DNA of 38,989 nt. Source: a virus. The notes beneath the pieces are model-generated. The model was not told where the DNA came from and searched no databases. It saw only the letters and a program-made list of their open reading frames with translations. Positions 30,152-37,430 of the stretch are shown piece after piece. The stretch is taken from positions 1 through 38,989 of the IMG/VR virus record IMGVR_UViG_3300042090_001260; one strand, 5' to 3'. The position numbers and the translations under genes are program-made. Numbering within the stretch: the stretch's first letter is position 1; each line of letters starts with the position of its first letter.

Positions 30152-31182
30152 CTCGTCCACCTTACCGGCTGTTGATCATCGGTGATGCGGTGCTTGCCTC
30201 GGGCGAGGGGTAGCCCATTATGTTCGATGCCATCGAGGAGGCGGCCGGCGATTTTCTTACCTGGGCGATGCAGGCTTACCCCTGGTCCACCGTGCTCTTC
30301 CCTGGTTCCCCATGCGATAGTTCCGTCTGGCCATGCGACGGACGGCGCATCGTTTCCGCGCGCTTCGTCGAGATAAGGGGTGCCCCAATGCGGCGCCCAT
30401 TCACCCCATTGCTTGAACAGGTATGGTATATTGGCTGCCTCGCTGAAATCCCGCGCGTTTCTATGCCAATCAGGATGCGACGGCCTGGCGTGCTGGCCGC
30501 TTTCTCCGCCGCTGATCAGCCAGGACAGGAATTCCCAGCCCGACCAATCGACCGGTCCGAGCGCGGGCTCATAGCTGACAAAAGTGTGCCAACCGGCGGC
30601 TGCGATCCGTTCCATGTGCGGCCGGCGTTCATCGGCGCACTCTTGATCCTCGACCGTGCCGCCGATGATGATGTTTGGATGCCAGCGGCCATCAGTGAAT
30701 GTGTCAATCGGGACGCCGAACAGCTTTGGGTGTTTCGAACGTATCGGCCCCGAGGCGTGGAGAACACGCTCATAGAGGGCTTTCCCATCAAGCAGGTAGG
30801 TCGCCGCCGTCTCCAGTCGTTTGGACAGCACGTAATAGGTATGGTGAGGCGTCAACGCCATCACCGCAAACAGTCGATCGATGACTTCGAAGGGCACCTT
30901 CTTATGAAAGATGTCGCCCATGCTGGTCAGAAACCACCGGGCCGGCTTCTTGACCTTGAGTGGCGCCAACATGTCGGGTTCCGAGATGTGGACATCGCCG
31001 GTCCATTTTCCCAGGTTGCCGTGGCGCGTGGCGAGGCCGACATATTTCTCGATGCCCATGGCCTCCAGCCGGGCGGCCAACAATGCGGCGTAGCAGAAGG
31101 CGCAGGCCGGCGAGATGGGATCGCACCCGACGACCGGCGTCCAAGTGTGGTCCGTCCATTCGATCTTGCTGTTCTCGCCCAT
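30148..31182 (-). CDS. Phage Gp37/Gp68 family protein (DUF5131), 344 aa
   Basis: ATG 31182 is chosen because the conserved N-terminus (KIEWTDHTWTPVVGC) starts there. Cys20, Cys27 and Cys30 make a C-x6-C-x2-C cluster (GCDPISPACAFCYA), reminiscent of radical-SAM iron-sulphur sites. Further conserved family segments are FLTSMGDIFH, TYYVLSKRLE, IIIGGTVEDQE and LISGGESG near residues 100-260. The family is widespread in phages, and its reaction is unproven; a radical-SAM-like DNA or RNA modification is an inference. It lies in the middle of the small-gene block and its stop overlaps the next start. Confidence 0.85.
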   Translation of the reverse strand: MGENSKIEWTDHTWTPVVGCDPISPACAFCYAALLAARLEAMGIEKYVGLATRHGNLGKWTGDVHISEPDMLAPLKVKKPARWFLTSMGDIFHKKVPFEVIDRLFAVMALTPHHTYYVLSKRLETAATYLLDGKALYERVLHASGPIRSKHPKLFGVPIDTFTDGRWHPNIIIGGTVEDQECADERRPHMERIAAAGWHTFVSYEPALGPVDWSGWEFLSWLISGGESGQHARPSHPDWHRNARDFSEAANIPYLFKQWGEWAPHWGTPYLDEARGNDAPSVAWPDGTIAWGTREEHGGPGVSLHRPGKKIAGRLLDGIEHNGLPLARGKHRITDDQQPVRWTR

Positions 31183-31184
31183 CC

Positions 31185-31394
31185 TCAAATGTCCTTCTGC
31201 TGCGCCGGCTCGCATCGCCAACCCTTGCTTGCCAAAAGCCTGTACCGATCGTGCTCGTTGAGCCATTCGATGACCGCATACTGACCTGGAGGCCCCTGGC
31301 ATTGCCCAAGGGTGATTCCCTCTCGCAGAACCGCCTCTTCCTCGCATTGGTGAGGACTGGAGATCAGGCAGACCCAAAAGACAATGCGGATCAT
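31185..31394 (-). CDS. Small exported-type protein, 69 aa
   Basis: ATG 31394 overlaps the upstream gene's TGA and has AAAGGAC 10 bases upstream. The first about 14 residues (MIRIVFWVCLISSP) could be a short signal sequence, followed by HQCEEEAVLREG, LGQCQGPPGQYAVIEWLNEH and a final GWRCEP. The Cys pattern and the QYAVIEWLNEH segment are characteristic of a small protein common in phages of Alphaproteobacteria (function unknown). This supports the host inference. Confidence 0.65.
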   Translation of the reverse strand: MIRIVFWVCLISSPHQCEEEAVLREGITLGQCQGPPGQYAVIEWLNEHDRYRLLASKGWRCEPAQQKDI

Positions 31395-31615
31395 TCAGGG
31401 GTGTCCTTTCGGTAGGGAGAGGCGGCCTGGAGCGCCTGATATCCTTTGGCCCACGGCACGGTCCGTTCCATCTCCTCGGTTTGGTGATATGGCATCAGCA
31501 CCCCGACATCATCGAGGAGGGAAAGAATCGCGTCGGTGCGATCGTCAGCATTGACGCCGCCGCAACGCCGCATGATCGCCTTCCGCAGTTCTTCTCGGTT
31601 CCGAGGTGGGGTCAT
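31391..31615 (-). CDS. Hypothetical early protein, 74 aa
   Basis: ATG 31615 overlaps the upstream stop (ATGA). The protein is short, soluble and helical (NREELRKAIMRRCGGVNADD, then AILSLLDDVGVLM), followed by a Trp/Tyr-rich tail. It has one or two Cys but no paired metal motif. No family recognised. Tight overlap on both sides points to translational coupling in one operon. Confidence 0.6.
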   Translation of the reverse strand: MTPPRNREELRKAIMRRCGGVNADDRTDAILSLLDDVGVLMPYHQTEEMERTVPWAKGYQALQAASPYRKDTPE

Positions 31616-31848
31616 GGATGTTCTCGTAGGACGGCATCGAAACCATTTTCCTCGTCTCCCTCCAGTTCCACTCTATGGGTGATTCGGCCGACCCGAATGC
31701 TCGTTGTGCAGTCATGCCATTCGCCATCGGATTGAGACATGTCGCGATATGCTTTGAGGGCAACGTCTGCAGCGGCGAGCGCTTCGGTTTCGGTGTCAAA
31801 GACATCGAAGAGATTGTCACCAGCGTCGTACATGAAGTACTTATTCAT
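31612..31848 (-). CDS. Hypothetical early protein, 78 aa
   Basis: ATG 31848 opens a compact acidic protein with FMYDAGDNLFDVFDTETEAL, then AADVALKAYRDMS and the ending VGRITHRVELEGDE. The W-HDCTTSIRVGRITHRVE segment resembles a known small phage protein family of unknown function. There is no metal or membrane motif. The stop overlaps the next gene's start. Confidence 0.65.
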   Translation of the reverse strand: MNKYFMYDAGDNLFDVFDTETEALAAADVALKAYRDMSQSDGEWHDCTTSIRVGRITHRVELEGDEENGFDAVLREHP

Positions 31849-31857
31849 GGCTGTGCC

Positions 31858-32073
31858 TCAATTATGAAAATGAAACTTGGCGTTCAGCGCCTCGATATGC
31901 GGCAAAAGCCGGGCGGCGAAACGCTGCGTGGCCTCATTCTCCGGGTCATATCGGGCCTCCCCGCTGATGGTCACGAACAACGCGGAAAGATGGCGCACGG
32001 CGTTGTCGTCAACGACAGCACGCTCTTCCAATAGTTCGATCGTCGCTTTAATATGCTCGGAAAACTCGCTCAT
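31858..32073 (-). CDS. Hypothetical early protein, 71 aa
   Basis: ATG 32073 overlaps the upstream stop. The product is an all-helical acidic protein: SEHIKATIELLEERAVV, then RHLSALFVTISGEARYD, and ATQRFAARLLPHIEALNA. Amphipathic spacing suggests a helical bundle or dimer. No family recognised. Confidence 0.6.
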   Translation of the reverse strand: MSEFSEHIKATIELLEERAVVDDNAVRHLSALFVTISGEARYDPENEATQRFAARLLPHIEALNAKFHFHN

Positions 32074-32459
32074 GGCTGTGCCTCCTCATTTTTAAGCGCG
32101 GTGAAGATGGCGATCAGGATGGCGAGACATGCACCTTCTGGGCAACGCATGGTCGAAATCCCATCATACGGGAGGTCATCAAAACCCGCGTAGAGGGAGA
32201 ACTTCGCGCCCCGAGATCCGCAAAGCTCCAAAGTGGAGTCGTTGCCCGGCAACTTCTCCTCAAGCAGATCCAGGGCCGCGTCGATGGATGCGGTCAACGG
32301 TTTGGCGGGAACACGATTATAGTCCGCGTCACCAAATCCAATTCTTGGGTCTCTTTCAAAGCGTGCGACACCCAAAGCGTTCTCAATCAAAACATCCAGG
32401 TTTTCGTCCGGCCCCGTCGCCCCCTGCAGTCTTGCCAGGATCTCGGTATAGAGGCTCAT
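32070..32459 (-). CDS. Hypothetical early protein, 129 aa
   Basis: ATG 32459 is preferred over a longer frame from 32558, because it overlaps the upstream stop and has AAGGA upstream on this strand. Features: SLYTEILARLQGATGPDENL, then LDVLIENALGVA, and KPLTASIDAALDLLEEKLPG, all helical, followed by strands (STLELCGSRGAKFSLYAG) and a C-terminal hydrophobic helix CLAILIAIFTAL. The first half resembles a small phage protein family known from many alphaproteobacterial phages. Function unknown. Confidence 0.65.
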   Translation of the reverse strand: MSLYTEILARLQGATGPDENLDVLIENALGVARFERDPRIGFGDADYNRVPAKPLTASIDAALDLLEEKLPGNDSTLELCGSRGAKFSLYAGFDDLPYDGISTMRCPEGACLAILIAIFTALKNEEAQP

Positions 32460-32899
32460 GGCTGGGCATCCTTCTTCCCGGTGCCATTGCATGCCGGGCA
32501 TCGCCCGAATAAGTTGGTCATGCGTGGCGACCCATCTTTGTTGTGGCAGTGGGGGCAATCGATCACATCAATCGGACCCGTATCGCGAAGGCCGGCATTG
32601 GTGAGGACGACGTGATCGCCGCCGCATGTCTGGCAGACGGGATCGGCGGCCGCTCCAAACGGGTCTCCAAAACCTGCACCAAACTGGCCGATGCCAACCA
32701 TCTGGTTCTGCATGGCACCCAGCGTAGGGGCACCGATCGAACGACGCTCCGCAGTCTTCGCCGCCTCGTAGGCTTCGATGGCGCGGCGTACCAATTCGTG
32801 TGTCCAGCGCTCTTGGCTGCGCGCCGGTTCCGAAAACATGTCGTCTCGCGCCTGGTCGGCAGCCCGGAACGCCGCTTCCAGTGCTTTCTCGTCAACCAT
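32456..32899 (-). CDS. DnaJ-type zinc-ribbon protein, 147 aa
   Basis: ATG 32899 has GGAG 6 bases upstream. The N-terminal half is helical (ALEAAFRAADQARDDMFS, then RRAIEAYEAAKTAER). The C-terminal half has CQTCGGDH, then CPHCHNK and CPACNGTGKK: C-x2-C-G-type pairs as in the central zinc domain of DnaJ, though with three pairs rather than four. It may be a chaperone-like or nucleic-acid-binding early protein. The J domain (HPD) is absent. Confidence 0.7.
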   Translation of the reverse strand: MVDEKALEAAFRAADQARDDMFSEPARSQERWTHELVRRAIEAYEAAKTAERRSIGAPTLGAMQNQMVGIGQFGAGFGDPFGAAADPVCQTCGGDHVVLTNAGLRDTGPIDVIDCPHCHNKDGSPRMTNLFGRCPACNGTGKKDAQP

Positions 32900-32928
32900 T
32901 TTCTATCTCCCAAATCCAACAGCGCTGC

Positions 32929-33249
32929 TCATGATGCCCGTCCTTTCGCTACCCGACGCTCGGTCAGCTTGTCGATGTTGGATCCCATGATATCGGTTGG
33001 CTCGACCCCATAAGCCCGGCATATTCGCGCCCAATAATAGAGCACGTCACCAAGTTCGAGTTTCAATTTACCAACGTCGACCTCTCCGTTTCGGATATGT
33101 TTTTTGATATGCTCGACGGTCTCGCCGGATTCTCCCGCCAAGCCAAGCCCCATGATGGCAAGGTCGCGGATCTCAATCGGTGCCGGCGTCTCGTTCCAAA
33201 ACATCTCGGTCCATTGAGCATAGGCGTTGATATCTGTGCGGGGATTCAT
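32929..33249 (-). CDS. MazG-like nucleotide pyrophosphohydrolase, 106 aa
   Basis: ATG 33249 overlaps the upstream stop. The MazG/dUTPase-like helical core is visible: LGLAGESGETVEHIKKHIRN with the E-x2-E pair, then KLKLELGDVLYYWARICRAY with E-x2-D, four acidic residues that hold Mg. The family removes pyrophosphate from nucleoside triphosphates or lowers (p)ppGpp-linked signals during infection. The C-terminal GSNIDKLTERR is repeated as a separate 28-residue gene at 29005-29091. Confidence 0.8.
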   Translation of the reverse strand: MNPRTDINAYAQWTEMFWNETPAPIEIRDLAIMGLGLAGESGETVEHIKKHIRNGEVDVGKLKLELGDVLYYWARICRAYGVEPTDIMGSNIDKLTERRVAKGRAS

Positions 33250-33728
33250 GTCTTTTCCTTCTTCAAAACAGTTCGTTTCGCGCGCATCTGCGATCTAGCC
33301 GAGCGGTCGCACCAGGAATTCACGGCGCTTCGACTGTCGGCATTGCCACGATGGGCCTTGACGTGTCGAAGATCCAAGGCGAATCCGTGAGCAGTGATCG
33401 TCTCGGCGATGTGATCCTTGCAAATTTTCACAAATTCGTTCCGCAGCGCCCGCTTGGCTTTTCCGTTGATACAGTCCATCGCTACCATGCAGTCGGATTG
33501 CAACACCACGCGATCATCGCCCGTCAGTTTCAGCCGCTTGGCCGCGACGTGTAGCGCATTGGCAATCGCCGCGATCTCGGCACCCAAGGCGCTATTGCAC
33601 AGCACCGCCGACTTGATCTGACCAGCCAGTCGGATCGTATGCTCTGGCTCTGGCCGATATTTGATCCACGCCGACCAGCCAGCCGCGAGCGTGCGATGAT
33701 CGAAACTAGCGTCCGTGAAAATCGTCAC
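33246..33728 (-). CDS. Ribonuclease H-like protein, 160 aa
   Basis: GTG 33728 has GAAGGA 6 bases upstream; a TTG two codons upstream lies too close to that site. The catalytic set of RNase HI is visible: Asp6 in FTDASFD, Glu51 in LGAEIAAI, Asp79 in LQSDC, a VKAHRG loop with His126, and Asp141 in WCDRSAR. The enzyme cuts RNA in RNA/DNA hybrids and may remove primers in replication. Its start overlaps the upstream 58-codon gene's end region. The Lys-rich tail may bind nucleic acid. Confidence 0.85.
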   Translation of the reverse strand: MTIFTDASFDHRTLAAGWSAWIKYRPEPEHTIRLAGQIKSAVLCNSALGAEIAAIANALHVAAKRLKLTGDDRVVLQSDCMVAMDCINGKAKRALRNEFVKICKDHIAETITAHGFALDLRHVKAHRGNADSRSAVNSWCDRSARSQMRAKRTVLKKEKT

Positions 33729-33730
33729 AA

Positions 33731-33907
33731 TCAATCCTTCGCTCCGATCGCTTCGAGCCAGTCTTCCTGGGCCTCGGAGACCTTGATATCGTCGCCGTAA
33801 CGTTCACGCCGATCAATCATATCGTCGATGAATTTCAATTCCTTCGGCGTGAGCGTCGCGGCTTCCTGGGCCTTGATGAGAAGCCAGTCTAGGCGGCGGA
33901 GGTCCAT
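33731..33907 (-). CDS. Short helical protein, 58 aa
   Basis: ATG 33907 overlaps the upstream TAA, with GGGAG about 10 bases upstream; the TGA at 33731-33733 ends it just before the RNase H start. The sequence DLRRLDWLLIKAQEAATLTP, then KFIDDMIDRRERYGDD and EAQEDWLEAIG, is helical and Trp-containing, a pattern shared with a common small phage protein next to RNase H genes. Function unknown. Short length is the only doubt. Confidence 0.65.
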   Translation of the reverse strand: MDLRRLDWLLIKAQEAATLTPKELKFIDDMIDRRERYGDDIKVSEAQEDWLEAIGAKD

Positions 33908-34173
33908 TATGTTGGACTCCCGGCGAGGCCGCAGAAGCCGCGGCCAGATGGTCGATGATCGATTCTATCTAGTGATGAATATGTTTCTCCAGGAACAAGA
34001 AACCGATTGAGGGCGACATTGAATGCTCGAATCTCCTGTCGCCACGCCATACAATCGTTTGCAATGCAGCGGCATGGAATGGGGTTGAGCGCATGCGGCT
34101 CATCCTCGTAGAATTCGCCGTATCGGGAGAACGGGCACCACTTCGTCTTGGCTTCTTCTTCGGTAAGCATCAT
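33907..34173 (-). CDS. Small Cys-rich phage protein, 88 aa
   Basis: ATG 34173 (or 34170) overlaps the upstream stop and follows GGAG. The protein has KWCPFSRYGEF, then CRCIANDCMAWRQEIRAFNV and a Gly/Phe/Cys-containing end GRGFCGLAG. The CP ... CIA-x2-C-MAW layout is a known small phage family of unknown function, probably metal-binding. It belongs to a chain of overlapping early genes. Confidence 0.7.
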   Translation of the reverse strand: MMLTEEEAKTKWCPFSRYGEFYEDEPHALNPIPCRCIANDCMAWRQEIRAFNVALNRFLVPGETYSSLDRIDHRPSGRGFCGLAGSPT

Positions 34174-34499
34174 TTTTCTCCGTCGATTTTGGCCGATAGG
34201 ATCGACCACGATCCATCGATCAGATCGGCCAATCCGCGCAATGTTTCCGCCGTTTTTTGCAGATCCTTCTTGCAGTCACGGATGAGGTTCAGTTGGCTCC
34301 AAAAGTCCGACACGGGAATTTCCGAGCCGCATTTCAGGATGCCACGACCGTCGAGATGTGCCTTCACGAATGATCCCCATGCGGCATTGCTGGCATAGGA
34401 AAAGCCGCAGACCCTGGCGAGTTCATCTGGGCTGATCTGAACCAGATAATCCGAATTGTAGCCGGTGCAGCCGTTCTCAGTCATGCCGATGATTTTCAT
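34170..34499 (-). CDS. Hypothetical early protein, 109 aa
   Basis: ATG 34499 overlaps the upstream TGA. The N-terminus (MKIIGMTENGCTGYNSDYLV) is strand-like and the rest helical: DELARVCGFSYASNAAWGSF, then FWSQLNLIRDCKKDLQ and ETLRGLADLIDGSW. No catalytic motif. A similar MKxIGMT start occurs in early proteins of other phages; function unknown. Confidence 0.6.
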   Translation of the reverse strand: MKIIGMTENGCTGYNSDYLVQISPDELARVCGFSYASNAAWGSFVKAHLDGRGILKCGSEIPVSDFWSQLNLIRDCKKDLQKTAETLRGLADLIDGSWSILSAKIDGEK

Positions 34500-35044
34500 C
34501 AGAATGGCTCCTCTTCCGCAGCATCGTCGTCCGTTGGCTGTTCATAGGTAAGCCTTGCGGTCCGATATTCGTATGGGTCTGATTGTTTCCGACACACTTC
34601 CTCGGTGGCCGGCGTGATCGAAAAGATCGCCGGTCCGCCGTATAAATGTGTCTCCCTTGGCTCGGCATCGCCAGTCGCGAATACATCGATTCGCGCCAGT
34701 TTCGAGCCAAACCGTTCGACCTCGGACAGCAACCCATAGTGGCAGCGATGTCCCATGACTTCGAGAAACACCCATTCTCCAGTCCTCTCCTGCACGGCAG
34801 AAGGTGCCTCGATTTTTTCATCCATCAGAACAGTCTCCCTTGTCCAACAATCGGTTTCGTAGCATCCCCCGTCCGACGTCTCCATCACTTTCACCGGTCG
34901 ATGTTCCCGGCAATACCACTTGCCGAGTTTCCCTTGCGCCGTCTGGATCCCATATCCGAACGGTGCATTCGGGTTGTGGCATCGTTCGCACCGATGAATC
35001 AGCACGTGCGCGCCAGCCGGTGACATGACAAGGCGTACAGTCAT
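34499..35044 (-). CDS. Cys-rich early protein, 181 aa
   Basis: ATG 35044 overlaps the upstream microgene stop. The N-terminal part has HRCERCHNPNAPFGYG, then KWYCREH, a C-x2-C ... C-x2-H zinc-finger-like layout. The middle and end are beta-rich (WVFLEVMGHRCHYGLL, RIDVFATGDAEPRE) and finish with an acidic tail (TDDDAAEEEPF). Two different halves suggest a zinc-ribbon plus a small beta domain. No family recognised; nucleic-acid binding is possible. Confidence 0.6.
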   Translation of the reverse strand: MTVRLVMSPAGAHVLIHRCERCHNPNAPFGYGIQTAQGKLGKWYCREHRPVKVMETSDGGCYETDCWTRETVLMDEKIEAPSAVQERTGEWVFLEVMGHRCHYGLLSEVERFGSKLARIDVFATGDAEPRETHLYGGPAIFSITPATEEVCRKQSDPYEYRTARLTYEQPTDDDAAEEEPF

Positions 35045-35109
35045 ATCAAAACTGCCGCAGCTACGACGCCAACCAGTACCAGACCAACGATAAATCCCCA
35101 CTGGCGCAT
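35041..35109 (-). CDS. Membrane micropeptide, 22 aa
   Basis: ATG 35109 overlaps the upstream stop (TGATG) and its TGA overlaps the next gene's ATG. The peptide after MRQWG is one uninterrupted hydrophobic helix (FIVGLVLVGVVAAAVLI). The overlap on both sides favours translation, but 22 codons are too few to prove a gene by sequence alone. It may only couple translation of the flanking genes. Confidence 0.4.
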   Translation of the reverse strand: MRQWGFIVGLVLVGVVAAAVLI

Positions 35110-35339
35110 CACATCAACACCGCGCAGAAGGAGTTCATCTCGGAAATATAGCGGTCACTGATCGCGTCATGATCATCGGCCCGCGAGTGCAGCGATAGCG
35201 CTTCGTCGATCTTGCCAGCGGCATGGGCCTTAGCCGCAGCGCATCGCAGGTCGGCCGAGACTTCGCGACGCACGCGAATCGCACCCATGCGCCAGCCGCG
35301 CTCATAGGGGATGGTGGTTCGACGTTCGGAAGTGGTCAT
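35109..35339 (-). CDS. Hypothetical early protein, 76 aa
   Basis: ATG 35339 follows GGAG and overlaps the upstream stop (ATGA); a longer frame to 35435 would run through the upstream membrane gene. The protein is basic at the start (TTSERRTTIPYERGWRMGAI) and helical after (ADLRCAAAKAHAAGKIDEAL, then HSRADDHDAISDRY). Arg and His content suggests nucleic-acid contact. No family recognised. Confidence 0.6.
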   Translation of the reverse strand: MTTSERRTTIPYERGWRMGAIRVRREVSADLRCAAAKAHAAGKIDEALSLHSRADDHDAISDRYISEMNSFCAVLM

Positions 35340-35482
35340 CGTTTTTCTCCAGCCAAAGTAAAATTCACGGCGGCGCAGAGGATCAGAATCATCGCGGCGC
35401 CGAATAGTTCTATCTTGATCGCCACCAAAGCACATACCATGCAGACAATGCCGATGATCGCGTTGCCGAATTTAGCGATCAT
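35336..35482 (-). CDS. Two-helix membrane protein, 48 aa
   Basis: ATG 35482 overlaps the upstream stop and the TGA overlaps the next start (both ATGA). Two hydrophobic segments (GNAIIGIVCMVCALVAI and LFGAAMILILCAAVNFTLA) are separated by a charged KIE turn, a holin-like hairpin topology. As it is expressed with early genes it may instead alter the inner membrane during takeover. No family recognised. Confidence 0.55.
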   Translation of the reverse strand: MIAKFGNAIIGIVCMVCALVAIKIELFGAAMILILCAAVNFTLAGEKR

Positions 35483-35871
35483 CGGCGCGTCCACTCGGCG
35501 TGAAATTCGGCACGCATCTCTGCGCGGAATTCCGCACGCGATTCCATAGCGGCGTATTCGCGTTCATCCATTTCTTCGCTGGCCGCGCCGATCAGTTCGT
35601 CCTCATGCTCGGCGATCCATGCATCGACGGCGCTGATCAGTGCAAGGTCGAGCGGAAGTGACGGTTTCCGCCAGATGCTGTTCTCCATGATTTCGAAGCC
35701 GTGCAGTTCGATTTCCGGATCTTCGGGAGGATCGCCGCCACTGGCATAGGTCGGACCGGTTGATGGGCGTCCTGGCGTAAATCCGACAGTCAGCAAGACT
35801 TCGACTTCATGGTCGTCGGTGTGCTCACCGAATGGAACGCAAATCGTTGTCGCGTGGGTGAATGTGATCAT
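35479..35871 (-). CDS. Conserved early protein with RAEF/RAEM tail, 130 aa
   Basis: The ATG at 35871 is preceded by a perfect AGGAGGT Shine-Dalgarno (35876-35882 on this strand), the best in the window, so high expression is expected. The N-terminal part is beta (EVEVLLTVGFTPGRPSTGPT, then YASGGDPPEDPEIELHG), followed by an acidic helix (DAWIAEHEDELIGAASEEMD) and a short-period tail SRAEFRAEMRAEFHAEW in which a four-residue RAE-x unit repeats. A related beta domain with VGFTPGRP and YASGG is common in phage early proteins of unknown function. Confidence 0.7.
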   Translation of the reverse strand: MITFTHATTICVPFGEHTDDHEVEVLLTVGFTPGRPSTGPTYASGGDPPEDPEIELHGFEIMENSIWRKPSLPLDLALISAVDAWIAEHEDELIGAASEEMDEREYAAMESRAEFRAEMRAEFHAEWTRR

Positions 35872-35880
35872 GGGGACCTC

Positions 35881-36336
35881 CTAAAACACGTCCTCGTCGT
35901 TCTCGCCCGACGCAGACGACTGTTCGCCCATCGGTACCGGTGCTTGACGATTCCGCAATCCCGGCAGCAACGGCGCTGGCAACGGCGTCGGATCTGGTTC
36001 CGATTCGTCGGGCGCATGATCTTCGACCGACTCAAGTTCTGCCGGCGTCAATGCCGCAACAGGAAAACTCGTCTGGTCAACGACGGCAGCGTCACCGGTC
36101 GAATCATCCGACTGTTCCTCTGCATCGTCTTGCCCTCGCGTCGACCCGCGCAGATCGATCTTCGTCAGGTCGGCACGAATCGCCCGTGGTTTCAGTCCGA
36201 TCTTGCCACCGGCCGCGACGATCTCGTCCTGAAACGAAAGCATGTCGCGCAACCATGCCGCCACGTTGGCATTCATTTCGACGACCTTGCCGTTGTACGT
36301 CTCGATCTGGTCCGCCAGATCACGAATTGCCGACAT
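35881..36336 (-). CDS. Acidic early protein with helical N-terminus, 151 aa
   Basis: ATG 36336 has GAGGAG 8 bases upstream. Residues 1-45 are helical with heptad-like spacing (AIRDLADQIETYNGKVVEMN, then WLRDMLSFQDEIVAAGG). The middle holds KPRAIRADLTKIDLRG; from residue 68 the chain is Asp/Glu/Pro-rich and probably unfolded. It stands next to the RDF-like gene and may be its partner or a single-strand-DNA tail protein, but no family is recognised. Confidence 0.6.
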   Translation of the reverse strand: MSAIRDLADQIETYNGKVVEMNANVAAWLRDMLSFQDEIVAAGGKIGLKPRAIRADLTKIDLRGSTRGQDDAEEQSDDSTGDAAVVDQTSFPVAALTPAELESVEDHAPDESEPDPTPLPAPLLPGLRNRQAPVPMGEQSSASGENDEDVF

Positions 36337-36338
36337 TG

Positions 36339-37430
36339 TTAAATCTCCTCGTCTTCGAATGACGCCTCATCATCATGTGTCGGCGCCCCATCACCGTCTT
36401 CTGTCGCGGTCCTTTCGACAACGGTTTTCGTCACTTCGCCGGTTTCATGGTCAAGCGTCTCGACCGTCGGTGCCGATGCGCCCGTTAGATCCGCCGCTGT
36501 CACGCGATGCCGCTGTGGTGGCGTCACGACGGGTTTCCCAGATGCCTGTTCCGGGTAGAATTCATCGACGACGTCGTCGCCCTCATCGCCAGGCAGTAGC
36601 ACATCGGACGGTGCCGGCAGCAGCCGACGGGCCTCGTCTTCGATCTGCTGCATGCTGATACGGTGCTGGGCACGGCCAAGGGCGATCTGATGGCTGACCT
36701 GCTGCAGATCTTCGATGTTTCCGGCATAGGTCAGTCCGGTGACATAGACGGTCGTCTGCTTGCCTTCGACTTCAACTTGCTTCGGGTAAATCTCGAAGCG
36801 CAACGGGATATTCGCCAGGATACCGCCGGTGATCGACCGCAGGTAGGACATCTGGCTCAGTATGCTGGTGATGCTGTTCCAAGAGGTTGATCGGAACTTC
36901 CATACGCCGCCGAGCCCAGAGACGCCATCGATGATCACCGAAAGCACGCCATTCGGTTTGCATCGGCCAGATCCCGTGTAGCCCTGTTCCAGCCGTTCGC
37001 ATGTGCATGGAACCTGTTTTTTCCCGTCCTTCGGTTCCTTGTGATTGATCAGACGCATGGCCGTCTCGCCGTCGCCAGCGCAGAACAGGTTGCGGCCGGC
37101 GTAGCACGCATAGCGCGTCGGGAAATTCAGGCTGATATCGTCGTACAGAAGTCGCACTGGGATGCTCTTCGGCTCGTCGCCGAGGATGGCGTGAATGGCC
37201 TCATCACGAAGAAAGTTTCCATCTTCGCCACGCTCAAGTGTTGTGACAATGAAATGGTTAAGTTTCTGCGGAGGTTGAAAGTCTTTGCCGTTTTGAGATG
37301 TCTTCATGACTCCCTTGCGACCAGCTTTAATCTTGCCGCGTTCCGGCAAAGCGGGAATGAGTCCCTTGATACTGATCGATCGTTCACACGGAGGAATGAT
37401 CTGTTGCGTTGTATTCTGTTGTTCTGTCAT
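36339..37430 (-). CDS. Gp3-like recombination directionality factor family protein, 363 aa
   Basis: ATG 37430 overlaps the upstream stop and follows AAGGAAG. The first 300 residues match the layout of Gp3-like phage proteins: SIKGLIPALPERGKIKAGRK, a FQPPQKLNHFIVTT strand, IPVRLLYDDISLNFP, a cluster CYAGRNLFCAGDGETAMR with CTCERLEQG and GRCKPNG (probable zinc site), GVSGLGGVWKFRSTSWNSIT and GILANIPLRFEI. The C-terminus is acidic and disordered. The name comes from phiC31 gp3, but most members lack an integrase nearby and probably act in replication or recombination as DNA-binding proteins. No integrase is seen in this window. Confidence 0.7.
   Translation of the reverse strand: MTEQQNTTQQIIPPCERSISIKGLIPALPERGKIKAGRKGVMKTSQNGKDFQPPQKLNHFIVTTLERGEDGNFLRDEAIHAILGDEPKSIPVRLLYDDISLNFPTRYACYAGRNLFCAGDGETAMRLINHKEPKDGKKQVPCTCERLEQGYTGSGRCKPNGVLSVIIDGVSGLGGVWKFRSTSWNSITSILSQMSYLRSITGGILANIPLRFEIYPKQVEVEGKQTTVYVTGLTYAGNIEDLQQVSHQIALGRAQHRISMQQIEDEARRLLPAPSDVLLPGDEGDDVVDEFYPEQASGKPVVTPPQRHRVTAADLTGASAPTVETLDHETGEVTKTVVERTATEDGDGAPTHDDEASFEDEEI

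Noticed and set aside
30220-31284. A 354-codon open frame on the + strand in the early block
   Set aside because: Shadow of the DUF5131 gene, whose conserved Cys cluster and family segments are clear on the - strand.
32900-32932. Nine-codon frame between the MazG-like and zinc-ribbon genes
   Set aside because: Overlaps the MazG stop as ATGA, but nine codons with no feature cannot be called a gene.
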